Shown here one piece after another: positions 15,832-23,883 of a DNA stretch of 32,303 nt. Location of the stretch: the NCBI GenBank assembly GCA_031261485.1, contig JAISJO010000015.1, forward strand, positions 1 to 32,303. The letters are read 5' to 3'. How positions within the stretch are numbered: position 1 is the first letter of the stretch; each line of letters begins with the position of its first letter. Source of the stretch: Propionibacteriaceae bacterium (GTDB lineage Bacteria; Actinomycetota; Actinomycetes; Propionibacteriales; Propionibacteriaceae). The position numbers and the translations under genes were made by a program. The notes below the pieces were generated by a model. That model made no database searches. It worked only from the letters and a program-made list of their open reading frames with translations, and was not told the origin of the DNA.

Positions 15832-16785
15832 CTACGGGTCCACTTGCAGATTAGCAATGGCATAGTCCACATCTGCGTCGAGCTGCGAGGCATCACCGGG
15901 GATGGACGAGTAGAAAATGGACGAGGACATCTGGGATGTCTGAACAATGATGACTGTCACGAGTTCGCTAGTGGTCGGCAGGTTTGGGATGCTGAAACTC
16001 AGATTAGTGACGGTGATCCAACCGTCGTGGCCACCCAAGGGGTACGCTTCGGACCGAAGGACCTCGCCGACAACTTTCGCATCGCCGTAGAAAGCGCCGA
16101 AAATACACTTATTCACAATTTGGGAGGCTTCTTCAGGCGCGTAGAACCCGTCGCCGGCGTACAACTCGCCAATCATGACGGCGGCGACCCACGATTCCCC
16201 TAACTTCCCATAGTCGGAATGAATAGTGACCGTCTGTTCTGCGACATCGCGGCCAAATGGGATGCGATAGTCAGTCACGATGACCGGTTCCCAGGGGGAC
16301 CCCAACTTAGGGTAAGACAACTTCCCACCATGGACACGACCATCGTTGGGATGGTCGGAGCGCTCATTGACTAGGGCTCCCTTTGGGCAAATGGAGACTT
16401 CAGAACCGTTGACGGGTGGCGGTGCGGTGTAGTCATCGTCATCGCCGTTACCGATGAAAGAGCGAACGACAAGAGCAATCACGACGATAAGGGCGACTGC
16501 GACGACTCCCAGAATGATCCATCCGCCAACGGGTTTCTTCTGCTTGACTTCCTGGTAATCCTGGTAGGCGCTGTTGGCGCCAGTCCCACTTGTGGCGTAC
16601 GGGTTTTGTCCGTACGCGCCTTGCTGGCCGTATCCGGCACCTTGTCCGTACATGGGTGTGTACGCAAAAGTCGGTGGAGGAGCGGAAGGGGTCGGGGAGA
16701 GGGCGTCAGACCATGTCGACCCATCCCAGTACCGGTACATCCCAGGCGCGCCACCCGGATCCGAGTACCAACCCTTTTGAGCCAT
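15832..16785 (-). CDS. DUF2510 domain membrane-anchored protein
   Basis: 317 residues. The N-terminal DUF2510 motif is intact (GWYSDPGGAPGMYRYWDGSTW, residues 5-25 with the Trp, Asp and Arg-Tyr-Trp-Asp landmarks). A Gly/Tyr/Gln-rich cytoplasmic linker (about 40-80) and one membrane helix (about 88-108) follow, then an acidic spacer and an extracellular domain of about 200 residues. That domain has two Cys (in SICPKG and NKCIFG). DUF2510 proteins are typical of actinobacteria and unassigned in function. The ATG at 16785 follows AAGGAGG. It diverges from the SDR gene. The extracellular part matches nothing I know. Confidence 0.8.
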   Translation of the reverse strand: MAQKGWYSDPGGAPGMYRYWDGSTWSDALSPTPSAPPPTFAYTPMYGQGAGYGQQGAYGQNPYATSGTGANSAYQDYQEVKQKKPVGGWIILGVVAVALIVVIALVVRSFIGNGDDDDYTAPPPVNGSEVSICPKGALVNERSDHPNDGRVHGGKLSYPKLGSPWEPVIVTDYRIPFGRDVAEQTVTIHSDYGKLGESWVAAVMIGELYAGDGFYAPEEASQIVNKCIFGAFYGDAKVVGEVLRSEAYPLGGHDGWITVTNLSFSIPNLPTTSELVTVIIVQTSQMSSSIFYSSIPGDASQLDADVDYAIANLQVDP

Positions 16786-16918
16786 GGCCGCCTCCTTGTC
16801 CCTATGTCACACGAAACCATCGAAGAGATCGCATCGCTTGCACAATCAGCACTTCCATTATGACGTACCAACGCGGGCTTGGCTTCGCGCGGTCCAGGTT
16901 GGCTTGCGCCTTTCCTGC

Positions 16919-16956
16919 GGAAAGCGCTTGCCAGAAGCTAAGGTGTGCGAGACAAT
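16919..16956 (+). promoter_or_regulatory. SDR-FAD promoter with LacI-type operator
   Basis: TTGCCA (16928-16933), 17 bp, GACAAT (16951-16956) forms a promoter about 33 nt before the SDR start. GGAAAGCGCTTGCC (16919-16932) overlaps the -35 box and resembles the AAAGCGCTTT core bound by many LacI-family sugar repressors. TTTCC-TGC-GGAAA (16911-16923) adds a second overlapping palindrome. Confidence 0.5.
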
Positions 16957-16988
16957 AGACTTCAGCGAAACTGCGAGAAGGGACCACA

Positions 16989-17750
16989 ATGGGCGTGGCA
17001 ATGGTGACCGGTGGGTCACGAGGCATCGGTTTGGGTATTACGACCAGGCTCGTCCATGACGGATGGCAGGTGGCGGTCATGGCGACGAAGGAGGACCCCG
17101 GCGAGAAGTGGCGTTCAGTCGCGCCCGATGGGTTGTACGTCTCTGGTTCGGTGGCCGAAAGGGACTCTCACAAGGTATTTCTTGATGCGACTCTGGAGAG
17201 GTTCGGTCGGGTCGATTTGCTGGTGAACAACGCTGGTGTTGCTCCGCGTGTACGGGATGACATTCTCGTGGCCGGTGTCGAGGAGTACGACCGGGTCATG
17301 GGCATCAACCTGCGCGGGCCGTACTTCCTGACTCAACTTGTCGCCAACCAGATGATTGCCCAACGCGGTGATGTCATCCCGACTGACCGTCCGGCAGGGA
17401 CCATCATCAACGTTTCCTCCATCTCCGCGACAGTGGTCTCCACTAATCGCGGGGAATACTGCTTGTCCAAAGCGGGAGTGGCCATGGCGACGCAATTGTG
17501 GGCGGCCAGACTCGGGCCAGAGGGCATCGTGGTGTACGAAATACGTCCCGGCATCATCGCCACCGACATGACGGCCGGTGTCCAAGCGAAGTATGACGCG
17601 GCTTTCGCCTCGGGCATCGCGCCCATGCCGCGCTGGGGTCAGCCTTCCGATGTGGCTGGTGTGGTTGCCGTTCTGGCTAGCGGAAATATGCCGTACTCGA
17701 CGGGCGATGTCATCCACGTGGGTGGCGGCATGCAGATCGCGCAGTTGTAG
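16989..17750 (+). CDS. SDR family NAD(P)-dependent oxidoreductase
   Basis: 253 residues, classical short-chain dehydrogenase. Cofactor motif TGGSRGIG is at 7-14 and NNAG at 80-83. The catalytic Ser is in NVSSIS near 143-146, with Y157 and K161 in EYCLSKAG. The C-terminus has RPGIIATDM and GDVIHVGGGM. Such proteins are often labelled 3-ketoacyl-ACP reductase, but the pairing with an FAD oxidoreductase, not fatty-acid genes, argues for a sugar or small-molecule alcohol substrate. Start: ATG 16989 with AGAAGGGA upstream. The FAD gene follows after 90 bp and is probably cotranscribed. A LacI-type operator covers its promoter. Substrate unknown. Confidence 0.85.
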   Translation: MGVAMVTGGSRGIGLGITTRLVHDGWQVAVMATKEDPGEKWRSVAPDGLYVSGSVAERDSHKVFLDATLERFGRVDLLVNNAGVAPRVRDDILVAGVEEYDRVMGINLRGPYFLTQLVANQMIAQRGDVIPTDRPAGTIINVSSISATVVSTNRGEYCLSKAGVAMATQLWAARLGPEGIVVYEIRPGIIATDMTAGVQAKYDAAFASGIAPMPRWGQPSDVAGVVAVLASGNMPYSTGDVIHVGGGMQIAQL

Positions 17751-17840
17751 CAGGGTGCTCGTGGTGGTGCTGCAACCCAGCGGAGGAACCGTGCCATTGC
17801 GCATTGCTGAACACATAGTAAAGACGGTGAAAGGAAGCCC

Positions 17841-20039
17841 ATGAGAATCGCAGGGACCGAGGTTGAGGTCGTACGCGCCGATGTGGTCGTCGTGGGTACA
17901 GGCTCGGCCGGGTATTGTGCCGCCGACCATCTGAGCACTCTCCTGTCATCCCGCAGAGGTCAAACTGCGCAGAGTCGAGACCTGTGTGAGGTGTCCGCCA
18001 GTGGCGGTGTGTCCACCCCTTCGTCATTCTGCGCAAGCGAAGCGGCGTCGCAGAATCCAGAGTCGGGTCGGGATCGGGCGCCCGACCATTGGTCCGTCAT
18101 CATGATTACCGACAAAATTAACGCTGGAACCTCTCGCAATGCGGGCTCTGACAAGCAGACATACTACAAACTGACCCTCGCCGGGGATGGCGCGGATTCC
18201 GTTGCCGACATGGCCGAGACTCTGTTCGCCGGGGGAGCGATGGATGGCGATATTGCCCTGGTCGAGGCGGCGTGGAGTGCGCGGGCCTTCTTCCACCTGG
18301 TCGACGCCGGAGTTCCCTTCCCACATGATGACTACGGGCAATACGTTGGATACAAGACGGACCATGATCCCAGACAGAGGGCCACGTCGGTGGGTCCGTA
18401 CACATCCAAGTCGATGGTCGAGCATCTGGCGGCGCGGGTGGAAGCGGCGGGCGTGCCCGTCATGGAGGGGTACCGCGTGGTGGACCTCCTGACGATGCCG
18501 TGTCATGCTGCGGGACAGTCGCAGGACGCAGATCGTCATTTTGCGCGAAGTCGCAGAATCCAGGAAGACGGTGAGGGCAACACACCTCGACACATTGTCG
18601 GTTTGTTGACCTGGAAAATCGACGAGGCCAAGTACGTCCTCTTCTCTTGCGACGCAGTCGTGTACGCGACTGGCGGGCCTGCCGGGATGTACGCCGATTC
18701 CGTTTACCCCCACGGCCAATGGGGAGCGCAAGGGGCGGCACTGCGGGCGGGCGCGAAAGCCAAGAACCTCACAGAGTGGCAGTTCGGGCTGGCATCCCTG
18801 CGCCCGCGCTGGAACGTCTCGGGGTCGTACATGCAAGTCATCCCGCGATTCATTTCCACAGACGCGACGGGCGGCGACGAGAGGGAGTTCCTGGCTGACT
18901 CCATCAAGGACACTGGTGTCTTGTCGTCGCTCGTCTTCCTCAAGGGGTACCAGTGGCCCTTCGATTCCCGCAAAGCACAGTCAGGGTCGTCGCTGATTGA
19001 CCTCTTGGTTTACCGCGAAACCGTTCAGCGCGGGCGACGGGTGTACCTCGACTTCCGCACCAACCCGATGGGGTATGGCCCCGAGTTGCTGTCCGAAGAA
19101 GCCCGGGTCTATCTGGATCGCGCCGGGGTCCTCCACAAAGACACACCTATTGCGCGATTGCGCGGCATGAACGAACCCGCGTACCAGTTCTATCTCGAAC
19201 GCAATCCAGGACTTGACTTGGAAAAAGATCTGCTGGAGATTGCCGTGTGCGCCCAGCACAACAACGGTGGTTTGGCGGCGGACTCCTGGTGGCAGTCGAA
19301 TATCGAGGGCTTCTTCCCGGTCGGAGAAGCGGCTGGGGCACATGGGGTCTACCGTCCCGGCGGCGCAGCGCTCAATTCGGGCCAAGTCGGTGCCACACGA
19401 GCGGCAACATGGATCGCCGAACACCTGACGGCAAGTAGTTCTGCATCATTCGATTTCGCCGACTTGCTGGAGGCCGCAGTACCCCTGATCTTGGGCGCCG
19501 ATTCTCTCATGGAACGGGCGACCGACGCCCCTGCCGACGAGGTGGACGCAGACGACCTACTGGCCGAGGCGATGAGGCGCATGAGCGACCAGGCCGGACT
19601 TGTCCGTACACCTGCCGGTATCTCCACTGCCCTGGCATGGGTAAAAGAGCAACTGGCCTCCCTGGACGAGACGCCACCGCGCGTGGACCCCACATCCCGC
19701 CAATCCCTCGACCGACTCTTCCTCCTCAAAGATGTGCTGACAAGCCAATACGTGTACCTCTCAGCCATGGCTGATTACCTCAACCACGGCGGCAAGTCGC
19801 GCGGCTCAGTCCTGTACACCGATGCTGACGGCTACTTACCCACCCTGCCAGATGGGACCGGACTCGACCTCCCCGAAGACTTCCGCTTCTCCAACGACAA
19901 CGGTGCTCTCGATGATGTCATCCAAGAAACAGCCTGGACCGGCCCAGAACCCACCTTCGACTGGCGTCCCCGCCGTCCCATCCCCACTCCCGAGGATTCC
20001 TTCGAGAAAGTCTGGAAAACGTACCGCGAGAGTCGCTAA
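17841..20039 (+). CDS. FAD-dependent oxidoreductase with two repeat-derived insertions
   Basis: 732 residues, related to the fumarate reductase/succinate dehydrogenase flavoprotein family. The FAD Rossmann motif DVVVVGTGSAGYCAADH is at 14-30. DKINAGTSRNAGSDKQTYYK follows at 91-110, VVYATGGPAGMYADSVYPHG near 273-292, and the second FAD motif GEAAGAHGVYRPGGAALNSG near 494-513. Residues about 32-84 and about 221-250 are low-complexity stretches encoded by the palindromic repeat family; they interrupt otherwise conserved blocks, the first between helix 1 and strand 2 of the Rossmann fold. Without them the protein would have about 650 residues. The frame stays open throughout. Start: ATG 17841 after AAAGGAAG. 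The partner is the SDR gene upstream. Substrate and electron acceptor are unknown, and whether the product is active is open. Confidence 0.8.
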   Translation: MRIAGTEVEVVRADVVVVGTGSAGYCAADHLSTLLSSRRGQTAQSRDLCEVSASGGVSTPSSFCASEAASQNPESGRDRAPDHWSVIMITDKINAGTSRNAGSDKQTYYKLTLAGDGADSVADMAETLFAGGAMDGDIALVEAAWSARAFFHLVDAGVPFPHDDYGQYVGYKTDHDPRQRATSVGPYTSKSMVEHLAARVEAAGVPVMEGYRVVDLLTMPCHAAGQSQDADRHFARSRRIQEDGEGNTPRHIVGLLTWKIDEAKYVLFSCDAVVYATGGPAGMYADSVYPHGQWGAQGAALRAGAKAKNLTEWQFGLASLRPRWNVSGSYMQVIPRFISTDATGGDEREFLADSIKDTGVLSSLVFLKGYQWPFDSRKAQSGSSLIDLLVYRETVQRGRRVYLDFRTNPMGYGPELLSEEARVYLDRAGVLHKDTPIARLRGMNEPAYQFYLERNPGLDLEKDLLEIAVCAQHNNGGLAADSWWQSNIEGFFPVGEAAGAHGVYRPGGAALNSGQVGATRAATWIAEHLTASSSASFDFADLLEAAVPLILGADSLMERATDAPADEVDADDLLAEAMRRMSDQAGLVRTPAGISTALAWVKEQLASLDETPPRVDPTSRQSLDRLFLLKDVLTSQYVYLSAMADYLNHGGKSRGSVLYTDADGYLPTLPDGTGLDLPEDFRFSNDNGALDDVIQETAWTGPEPTFDWRPRRPIPTPEDSFEKVWKTYRESR
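17934..18092 (+). repeat. GTCAT palindromic repeat inserted in the FAD gene, site 1
   Basis: The clear core is GTCATTCTGCGCAAGCG at 18023-18039 followed by GTCGCAGAATCC (18047-18058). A more diverged GTCATCCCGCAGAG lies at 17945-17958. The segment separates the first FAD motif from the next conserved block and codes for about 53 extra residues in frame. Exact edges need comparison with an uninterrupted homologue. Confidence 0.65.
18502..18562 (+). repeat. Tandem GTCAT palindromic repeats inserted in the FAD gene, site 2
   Basis: Two units in tandem: GTCATGCTGCGGGACAGTCG with GCAGGA (18502-18527), then GTCATTTTGCGCGAAGTCGC with AGAATCC (18535-18561). They encode residues about 221-241 of the FAD oxidoreductase without a stop or frameshift. 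Confidence 0.7.
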
Positions 20040-20110
20040 ACGCACCGTCATCCCACAGGCTGCGGGTTATTGCTCTTAAACTGCTGGTTGGTGCCAGAAT
20101 CCATCGGCCT

Positions 20111-20155
20111 GCCGCTCATGTACACTCATTATGTTGCTGAATTACGGGAGGCCTC
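20111..20155 (+). promoter_or_regulatory. Duplicated promoter/leader, copy 1
   Basis: The 45 bp before the first DUF4190 gene match 20966-21010 at nearly every base, including TACACT (20121-20126), TATGTT (20130-20135) and the GGGAGG ribosome site. Either hexamer could be the -10 box; no clear -35 is seen. Conservation in both copies suggests the block is functional. Confidence 0.5.
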
Positions 20156-20809
20156 GTGACTGACTTTACCAATCCGTTCGCTGCGCCTGAGCCGAGCGTT
20201 CCCCAACCTGGTACACCCTATGGGCCTCCGCCCAATCCTTGGGCACCAAACAATGACAGTGCGTGGTCTGAGCCCGCCGCTCCCGGTTCGTACACTCCTG
20301 ACTACTCCAACTTTGACGCGACCTATCAGCCTGCACAGCCTGTCCAGAGTGGGTACCAACCTGTCCAACCCAGCCAACCCATCCAGCGCGGGTCTGAGGA
20401 GCCGACGTACGCGTATCCACCTGTCTCGACCTACAATCCGGGCTACCCCGGCCAGTATCCCGTCGCTCCACTGCCGTACGGCGGTGTGCCTGCGCAATAT
20501 GGCGGCGTCCAACCCATCGGGCAGGCGACCCCCTACAGCCCGTACGGCGTCTACCCCAACCCTGCGGAGATGAACAGGACTGGCGGATGGGCGCTCGGCC
20601 TTGGTATCACGTCGCTGGTCTTGTCGTGGGCGTGCGGCATGGGCATTCTCGCGGCTATCGCTGGAATCATCTGCGGTGGCTTTGGCATTCGATGGGCAAA
20701 CGAGGGTAGAGCAACGAACAAGACGATGTCTATGATCGGGCTCATCCTCAGTGTTGTGGGAATAGTCGTGGGTGGCATTATCACGCTGGCCATCCTTGCC
20801 GAGGTGTAG
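20156..20809 (+). CDS. DUF4190-type membrane protein, tandem copy 1
   Basis: 217 residues. The first 135 are a cytoplasmic Pro/Tyr/Gln-rich, probably disordered region with short repeats (QPVQSGYQPVQP, GYPGQYP). Two or three membrane helices follow: LGLGITSLVLSWACGMGILAAIAGIICGGFGI, split by a tight turn, and a last one, IGLILSVVGIVVGGIITLAIL. The spacing with ANEGRATNK between them fits DUF4190, a common actinobacterial domain of unknown function. Start: GTG 20156 after GGGAGG. It has a paralogue 855 bp downstream that begins with the identical MTDFTNPFAAPEP and a copied promoter. Function unknown; such proteins are often envelope-associated. Confidence 0.8.
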   Translation: MTDFTNPFAAPEPSVPQPGTPYGPPPNPWAPNNDSAWSEPAAPGSYTPDYSNFDATYQPAQPVQSGYQPVQPSQPIQRGSEEPTYAYPPVSTYNPGYPGQYPVAPLPYGGVPAQYGGVQPIGQATPYSPYGVYPNPAEMNRTGGWALGLGITSLVLSWACGMGILAAIAGIICGGFGIRWANEGRATNKTMSMIGLILSVVGIVVGGIITLAILAEV

Positions 20810-20819
20810 GGTAACGCCA

Positions 20820-20940
20820 CTCGTCAGTCTGCGCATCCTCAACGCGTCATCCTGCGCCGAGACGCAGGATCCATCTGACAAGCGTAGATCCTGCTCGGCG
20901 CTACCGCGCCTATGGCAAGAGAGCACGCAGACCGGACGAG
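20820..20940. repeat. Composite GTCAT palindromic repeat between the paralogues
   Basis: An outer inverted repeat (CTCGTCAGTCTGCG near 20820, CGCAGACCGGACGAG at 20926-20940) encloses a standard unit, GTCATCCTGCGCCGAGACGC with AGGATCC (20845-20871), and other short dyads. It reads as one element nested in another. Confidence 0.6.
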
Positions 20941-20965
20941 GGGCGACTATCAGAGTCTGCCTGGC

Positions 20966-21010
20966 GCCGCTCTTGTACACTCATTATGTTGCTGAATTGC
21001 GGGAGGCGTC
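20966..21010 (+). promoter_or_regulatory. Duplicated promoter/leader, copy 2
   Basis: Same 45-bp block as 20111-20155, exactly 855 bp downstream, with the same TACACT, TATGTT and GGGAGG elements before the second GTG start. Confidence 0.5.
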
Positions 21011-21646
21011 GTGACTGACTTTACCAATCCGTTTGCTGCTCCTGAGCCGCCGGACGTTCCCCCGCCTGGTCCTGAATATGAACCCCCGCCCAACCCTTGG
21101 GCGTCAAACAATGACAGCCCTTCGTCTGAACAGTCTGAGCCCAGTGGGTTCATTCCTGGCTACACCGACTTTGACGCGACCGGCTTCCAGCCTGAACGGC
21201 CTGTCCAAAGCTTGTACCAGCCTGTCCAACCCGTCCAGAGCGGGCACGAGGAGCCGACGTACACGAATCCACCAGTGGAGACCTACGACCCGGGCTATCC
21301 CGACCAGTATCTCGTCGCGCCCTTGGCCCATAAAGATGTCCCCGAACCATTCGCTGTTGTCCGATCGACCTCCCACAGCCCGTACGGGGTGCACCGCAAC
21401 TCCGAGCAGAAGAACAGCCTCGGTGAATGTGCGCTCGGCCTTGGCATCACGTCAGTGGTCTTGTTCTTGACGGGGCTAGGCGTTTTTGCCGGTATCGGCG
21501 CGATCATCTGCGGTACATTCGGCATTCGGGCGGCCAACGAGGGCAAGGCAACGAACAAGAGAATGTCAATGATTGGACGCGTCCTTGGTATCGTGGGAAT
21601 AGTCCTCTTTGCCTCGCTGTTCATCTTTCTCGGAGCATATTCGTAA
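21011..21646 (+). CDS. DUF4190-type membrane protein, tandem copy 2
   Basis: 211 residues, paralogue of the preceding gene. The first 13 residues are identical, and the layout is the same: a Pro/Gln/Tyr-rich cytoplasmic region to about residue 135, then LGLGITSVVLFLTGLGVFAG-type helices, the ANEGKATNKRMSMIG connector and a final helix ending FIFLGAYS. The N-terminal linker has diverged more than the membrane part, so selection seems stronger on the helices. Start: GTG 21011 after GGGAGG. It has its own copy of the promoter block. Function unknown. Confidence 0.8.
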   Translation: MTDFTNPFAAPEPPDVPPPGPEYEPPPNPWASNNDSPSSEQSEPSGFIPGYTDFDATGFQPERPVQSLYQPVQPVQSGHEEPTYTNPPVETYDPGYPDQYLVAPLAHKDVPEPFAVVRSTSHSPYGVHRNSEQKNSLGECALGLGITSVVLFLTGLGVFAGIGAIICGTFGIRAANEGKATNKRMSMIGRVLGIVGIVLFASLFIFLGAYS

Positions 21647-21711
21647 GGTGGTTTCACACACGCCCGGTACACATCACACGGGGGCCTCCGTTGCGAGGGG
21701 CGACGGGCCGC

Positions 21712-21906
21712 CTACCGCTGACCAATAGTCGCCGTGTCGATGACGTACCTGTACCGGACCTGAGAACGTATCACCTTGTCATAGGCATCTGTGATGTCCA
21801 CGGCCCTGTTGGAATCGGTACGTGATATAACCGAGACCCCAGAGCCCATCGCGGCGGCGGTATGCACTCCGTCTGACGAGAATCCGGCGCTCTCGAAATA
21901 GGGCAG
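21712..21906 (-). pseudogene. Zinc-type alcohol dehydrogenase remnant with internal deletion
   Basis: Read on the minus strand, one frame gives AAAMGSGVSVISRTDSNR, the second beta-strand region of the NAD(P) domain in YahK/CAD-like alcohol dehydrogenases. It runs almost directly into DITDAYDKVIRSQVRYRYVI and DTATI, the C-terminal end of the same family. More than 100 residues between these parts, and the whole N-terminal catalytic domain, are missing. The frame has stops at both ends (TGA at 21909-21907, TAG at 21714-21712) and only about 64 codons, against roughly 350 in the intact enzyme. No start or ribosome site is apparent. Confidence 0.7.
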
Positions 21907-21931
21907 TCAGGAACAGGAAAGTGGCACACTA

Positions 21932-23839
21932 GTGACCATGAGTATGGGTATGGGCGGCGGCCGAGGCAAGGCCTCACGTATATCGTCGGGCGACATCGAC
22001 GCGCAGAAAGCCATCAATGCGGCCGCGCCAAAGATCCCTGACTTGGGCAAGCGCATCTTCGCGCTGTTCGTGCCTTACCGTAAAGCTATTGTCGTCATGA
22101 TTGCCTTGGTCCTTGTCACAGCGGCATTATCAGTGTGGCCACCACTCATCACCCAACGAGTCTTCGATGAGGGGTTGTTTGCTCCCGGCGGAGTCAATAT
22201 GCGCCGACTCCTGTTTCTGCTCGTCATCATGGTCGTCCTTCTCGTGGTCAACAATGTTCTTGGCATCTGGCAGACCTGGCTCACGTCCAAGACCGGAAAC
22301 CGCGTCATGGGCGACTTGAGAATCAAGCTCTTCGACCATCTTCAGCAAATGGAACTAGCATTCTTCACGAAGACGAAGACCGGCGTCATCCAGTCGCGCT
22401 TGGCCAATGATGTGGGCGGGGTGTCGTCGGTCCTCACCAACACGGTGTCGTCTGTCGTGGGTAATACAGTGACGGTCATCGCATCGGCGATCACCATGTT
22501 CATTCTCAGTTGGCAGTTGACGCTCGTGGCCTTCCTGATCATGCCGGTGCTGGTCATCGTTCAACGGCGAGTGGGGGTCATTCGCGCCCGGGTCGCCGCC
22601 GAGACGCAGGAATCCTTGTCGAATATGACCGCCATCACCCAGGAGGCCTTGTCGGTTTCGGGCATCTTGCTTTCCAAGTCTTTCGGGCGGGCCAAAGACG
22701 AGTCGGAACGCTACACGCAAGAGAACAAGAACCAGATTGCCCTCCAGCTCAAGCAGATGATGACTGGGCAATGGTTCTTCGCTATGGTGCAGGTCTTCGT
22801 GTCGCTCCTGCCTGTGATCATCTACCTCCTGTCGGGTTTCTTCATCGGACGTGGCGACACGGCGATCACCGCAGGAACTCTGGTTGCGTTCACCGCGACC
22901 CAATCGCGCCTGCTCATGCCTATGATGGGTTTGTTGCGCGTTGCTCTTGACTTGCAGACTTCGTCCGCTCTGTTCGCTCGGATTTTCGAGTACATCGACA
23001 TGTCGCCCTCGATTCAGAACAAACCCGGCGCCGCCGTGGTCGATGAGTCGCATGTGGGCGAGATCGACTTCCAGCATGTGTACTTCAAGTATCCCGATGC
23101 CCGCGAAGACGAGCGTCCCACCTTGTCAGACGTGAATCTGCACATCGGTAGGGGAGAGTTCATCGCGCTGGTCGGGCCGTCCGGTTCGGGCAAGACGACG
23201 GTGGGGTACCTCATCGCTCGGCTCCACGAAGCCTCCCAGGGCAGTGTGTTGTTTGCCGAGACGGATGTGCGTGACATACAACTGGAATCTCTCATTGACC
23301 ACATCGGCATTGTCTCGCAACAGGCGTACCTCTTCCATGACTCCATAGCCGCGAACCTGAGGTACGCCAAGCCTGGCGCAACGGACGAGGAACTGCGGGT
23401 GGCGTGTGCCAAAGCGAACATCCTGGAGACAATCGACAAGATGCCCGATGGGATGAACACCATCGTCGGCGAGCAGGGTTACCGCTTGTCAGGCGGCGAA
23501 CGCCAGAGAATAGCCATCGCACGAGTCATCCTCAAAGACTCGCCCGTCCTCATCTTGGACGAAGCGACATCGGCACTAGACAATGTGTCTGAGCGCATAG
23601 TCCAGGAAGCCCTGAATGAGGCGAGCAAGGATCGTACAACCGTTGCCATCGCCCACCGCCTGTCGACAATCGCCGACGCCGACTGCATATACGTCCTGGA
23701 AGCAGGTGTAGTTGTGGAGTCCGGCACGCACAACGACTTGGTCGCCCTCGACGGGTTGTACGCGCAGTTGTACCGCGAACAAGAGTTGGAACCCATCCCC
23801 AGTGGTTTGGGTGAGTTTGAAGCGCTGGAAGAGCGGTAG
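21932..23839 (+). CDS. ABC transporter, fused membrane and ATPase domains (exporter type)
   Basis: 635 residues, one half of a type IV (MsbA-like) exporter that should dimerise. Residues 1-40 form a Gly/Met-rich cytoplasmic start, and six helices lie between about 50 and 340. The ATPase has Walker A GPSGSGKT (415-422), Q-loop Q463-Q464, signature LSGGERQ (519-525), Walker B VLILDE (539-544) and H575. All catalytic residues are present. Starts are GTG 21932, ATG 21938 or ATG 21944; the only purine-rich site (AGGAA) is about 12 nt before the GTG, so I use it with caution. It is a single gene with no partner half-transporter nearby, which suggests a homodimer. The substrate (drug, lipid or peptide) cannot be told. 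Confidence 0.88.
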   Translation: MTMSMGMGGGRGKASRISSGDIDAQKAINAAAPKIPDLGKRIFALFVPYRKAIVVMIALVLVTAALSVWPPLITQRVFDEGLFAPGGVNMRRLLFLLVIMVVLLVVNNVLGIWQTWLTSKTGNRVMGDLRIKLFDHLQQMELAFFTKTKTGVIQSRLANDVGGVSSVLTNTVSSVVGNTVTVIASAITMFILSWQLTLVAFLIMPVLVIVQRRVGVIRARVAAETQESLSNMTAITQEALSVSGILLSKSFGRAKDESERYTQENKNQIALQLKQMMTGQWFFAMVQVFVSLLPVIIYLLSGFFIGRGDTAITAGTLVAFTATQSRLLMPMMGLLRVALDLQTSSALFARIFEYIDMSPSIQNKPGAAVVDESHVGEIDFQHVYFKYPDAREDERPTLSDVNLHIGRGEFIALVGPSGSGKTTVGYLIARLHEASQGSVLFAETDVRDIQLESLIDHIGIVSQQAYLFHDSIAANLRYAKPGATDEELRVACAKANILETIDKMPDGMNTIVGEQGYRLSGGERQRIAIARVILKDSPVLILDEATSALDNVSERIVQEALNEASKDRTTVAIAHRLSTIADADCIYVLEAGVVVESGTHNDLVALDGLYAQLYREQELEPIPSGLGEFEALEER

Positions 23840-23883
23840 TTGCTCGCGCCTGGATTCTGCGCCCTGAAGCGGTGCAGTCGCTA

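Noticed and set aside
16804..16863. Small open frame MSHETIEEIASLAQSALPL between the divergent DUF2510 and SDR genes
   Set aside because: The sequence looks helix-like, but there are only 19 codons with no convincing start context, and it lies in the DUF2510 promoter region. Could be a remnant; not supported as a gene.
20049..20105. Possible degraded palindromic repeat between the FAD and first DUF4190 genes
   Set aside because: GTCATCC and CAGAATCCATC are present at the ends, but the middle does not pair, so I do not list it as a feature.
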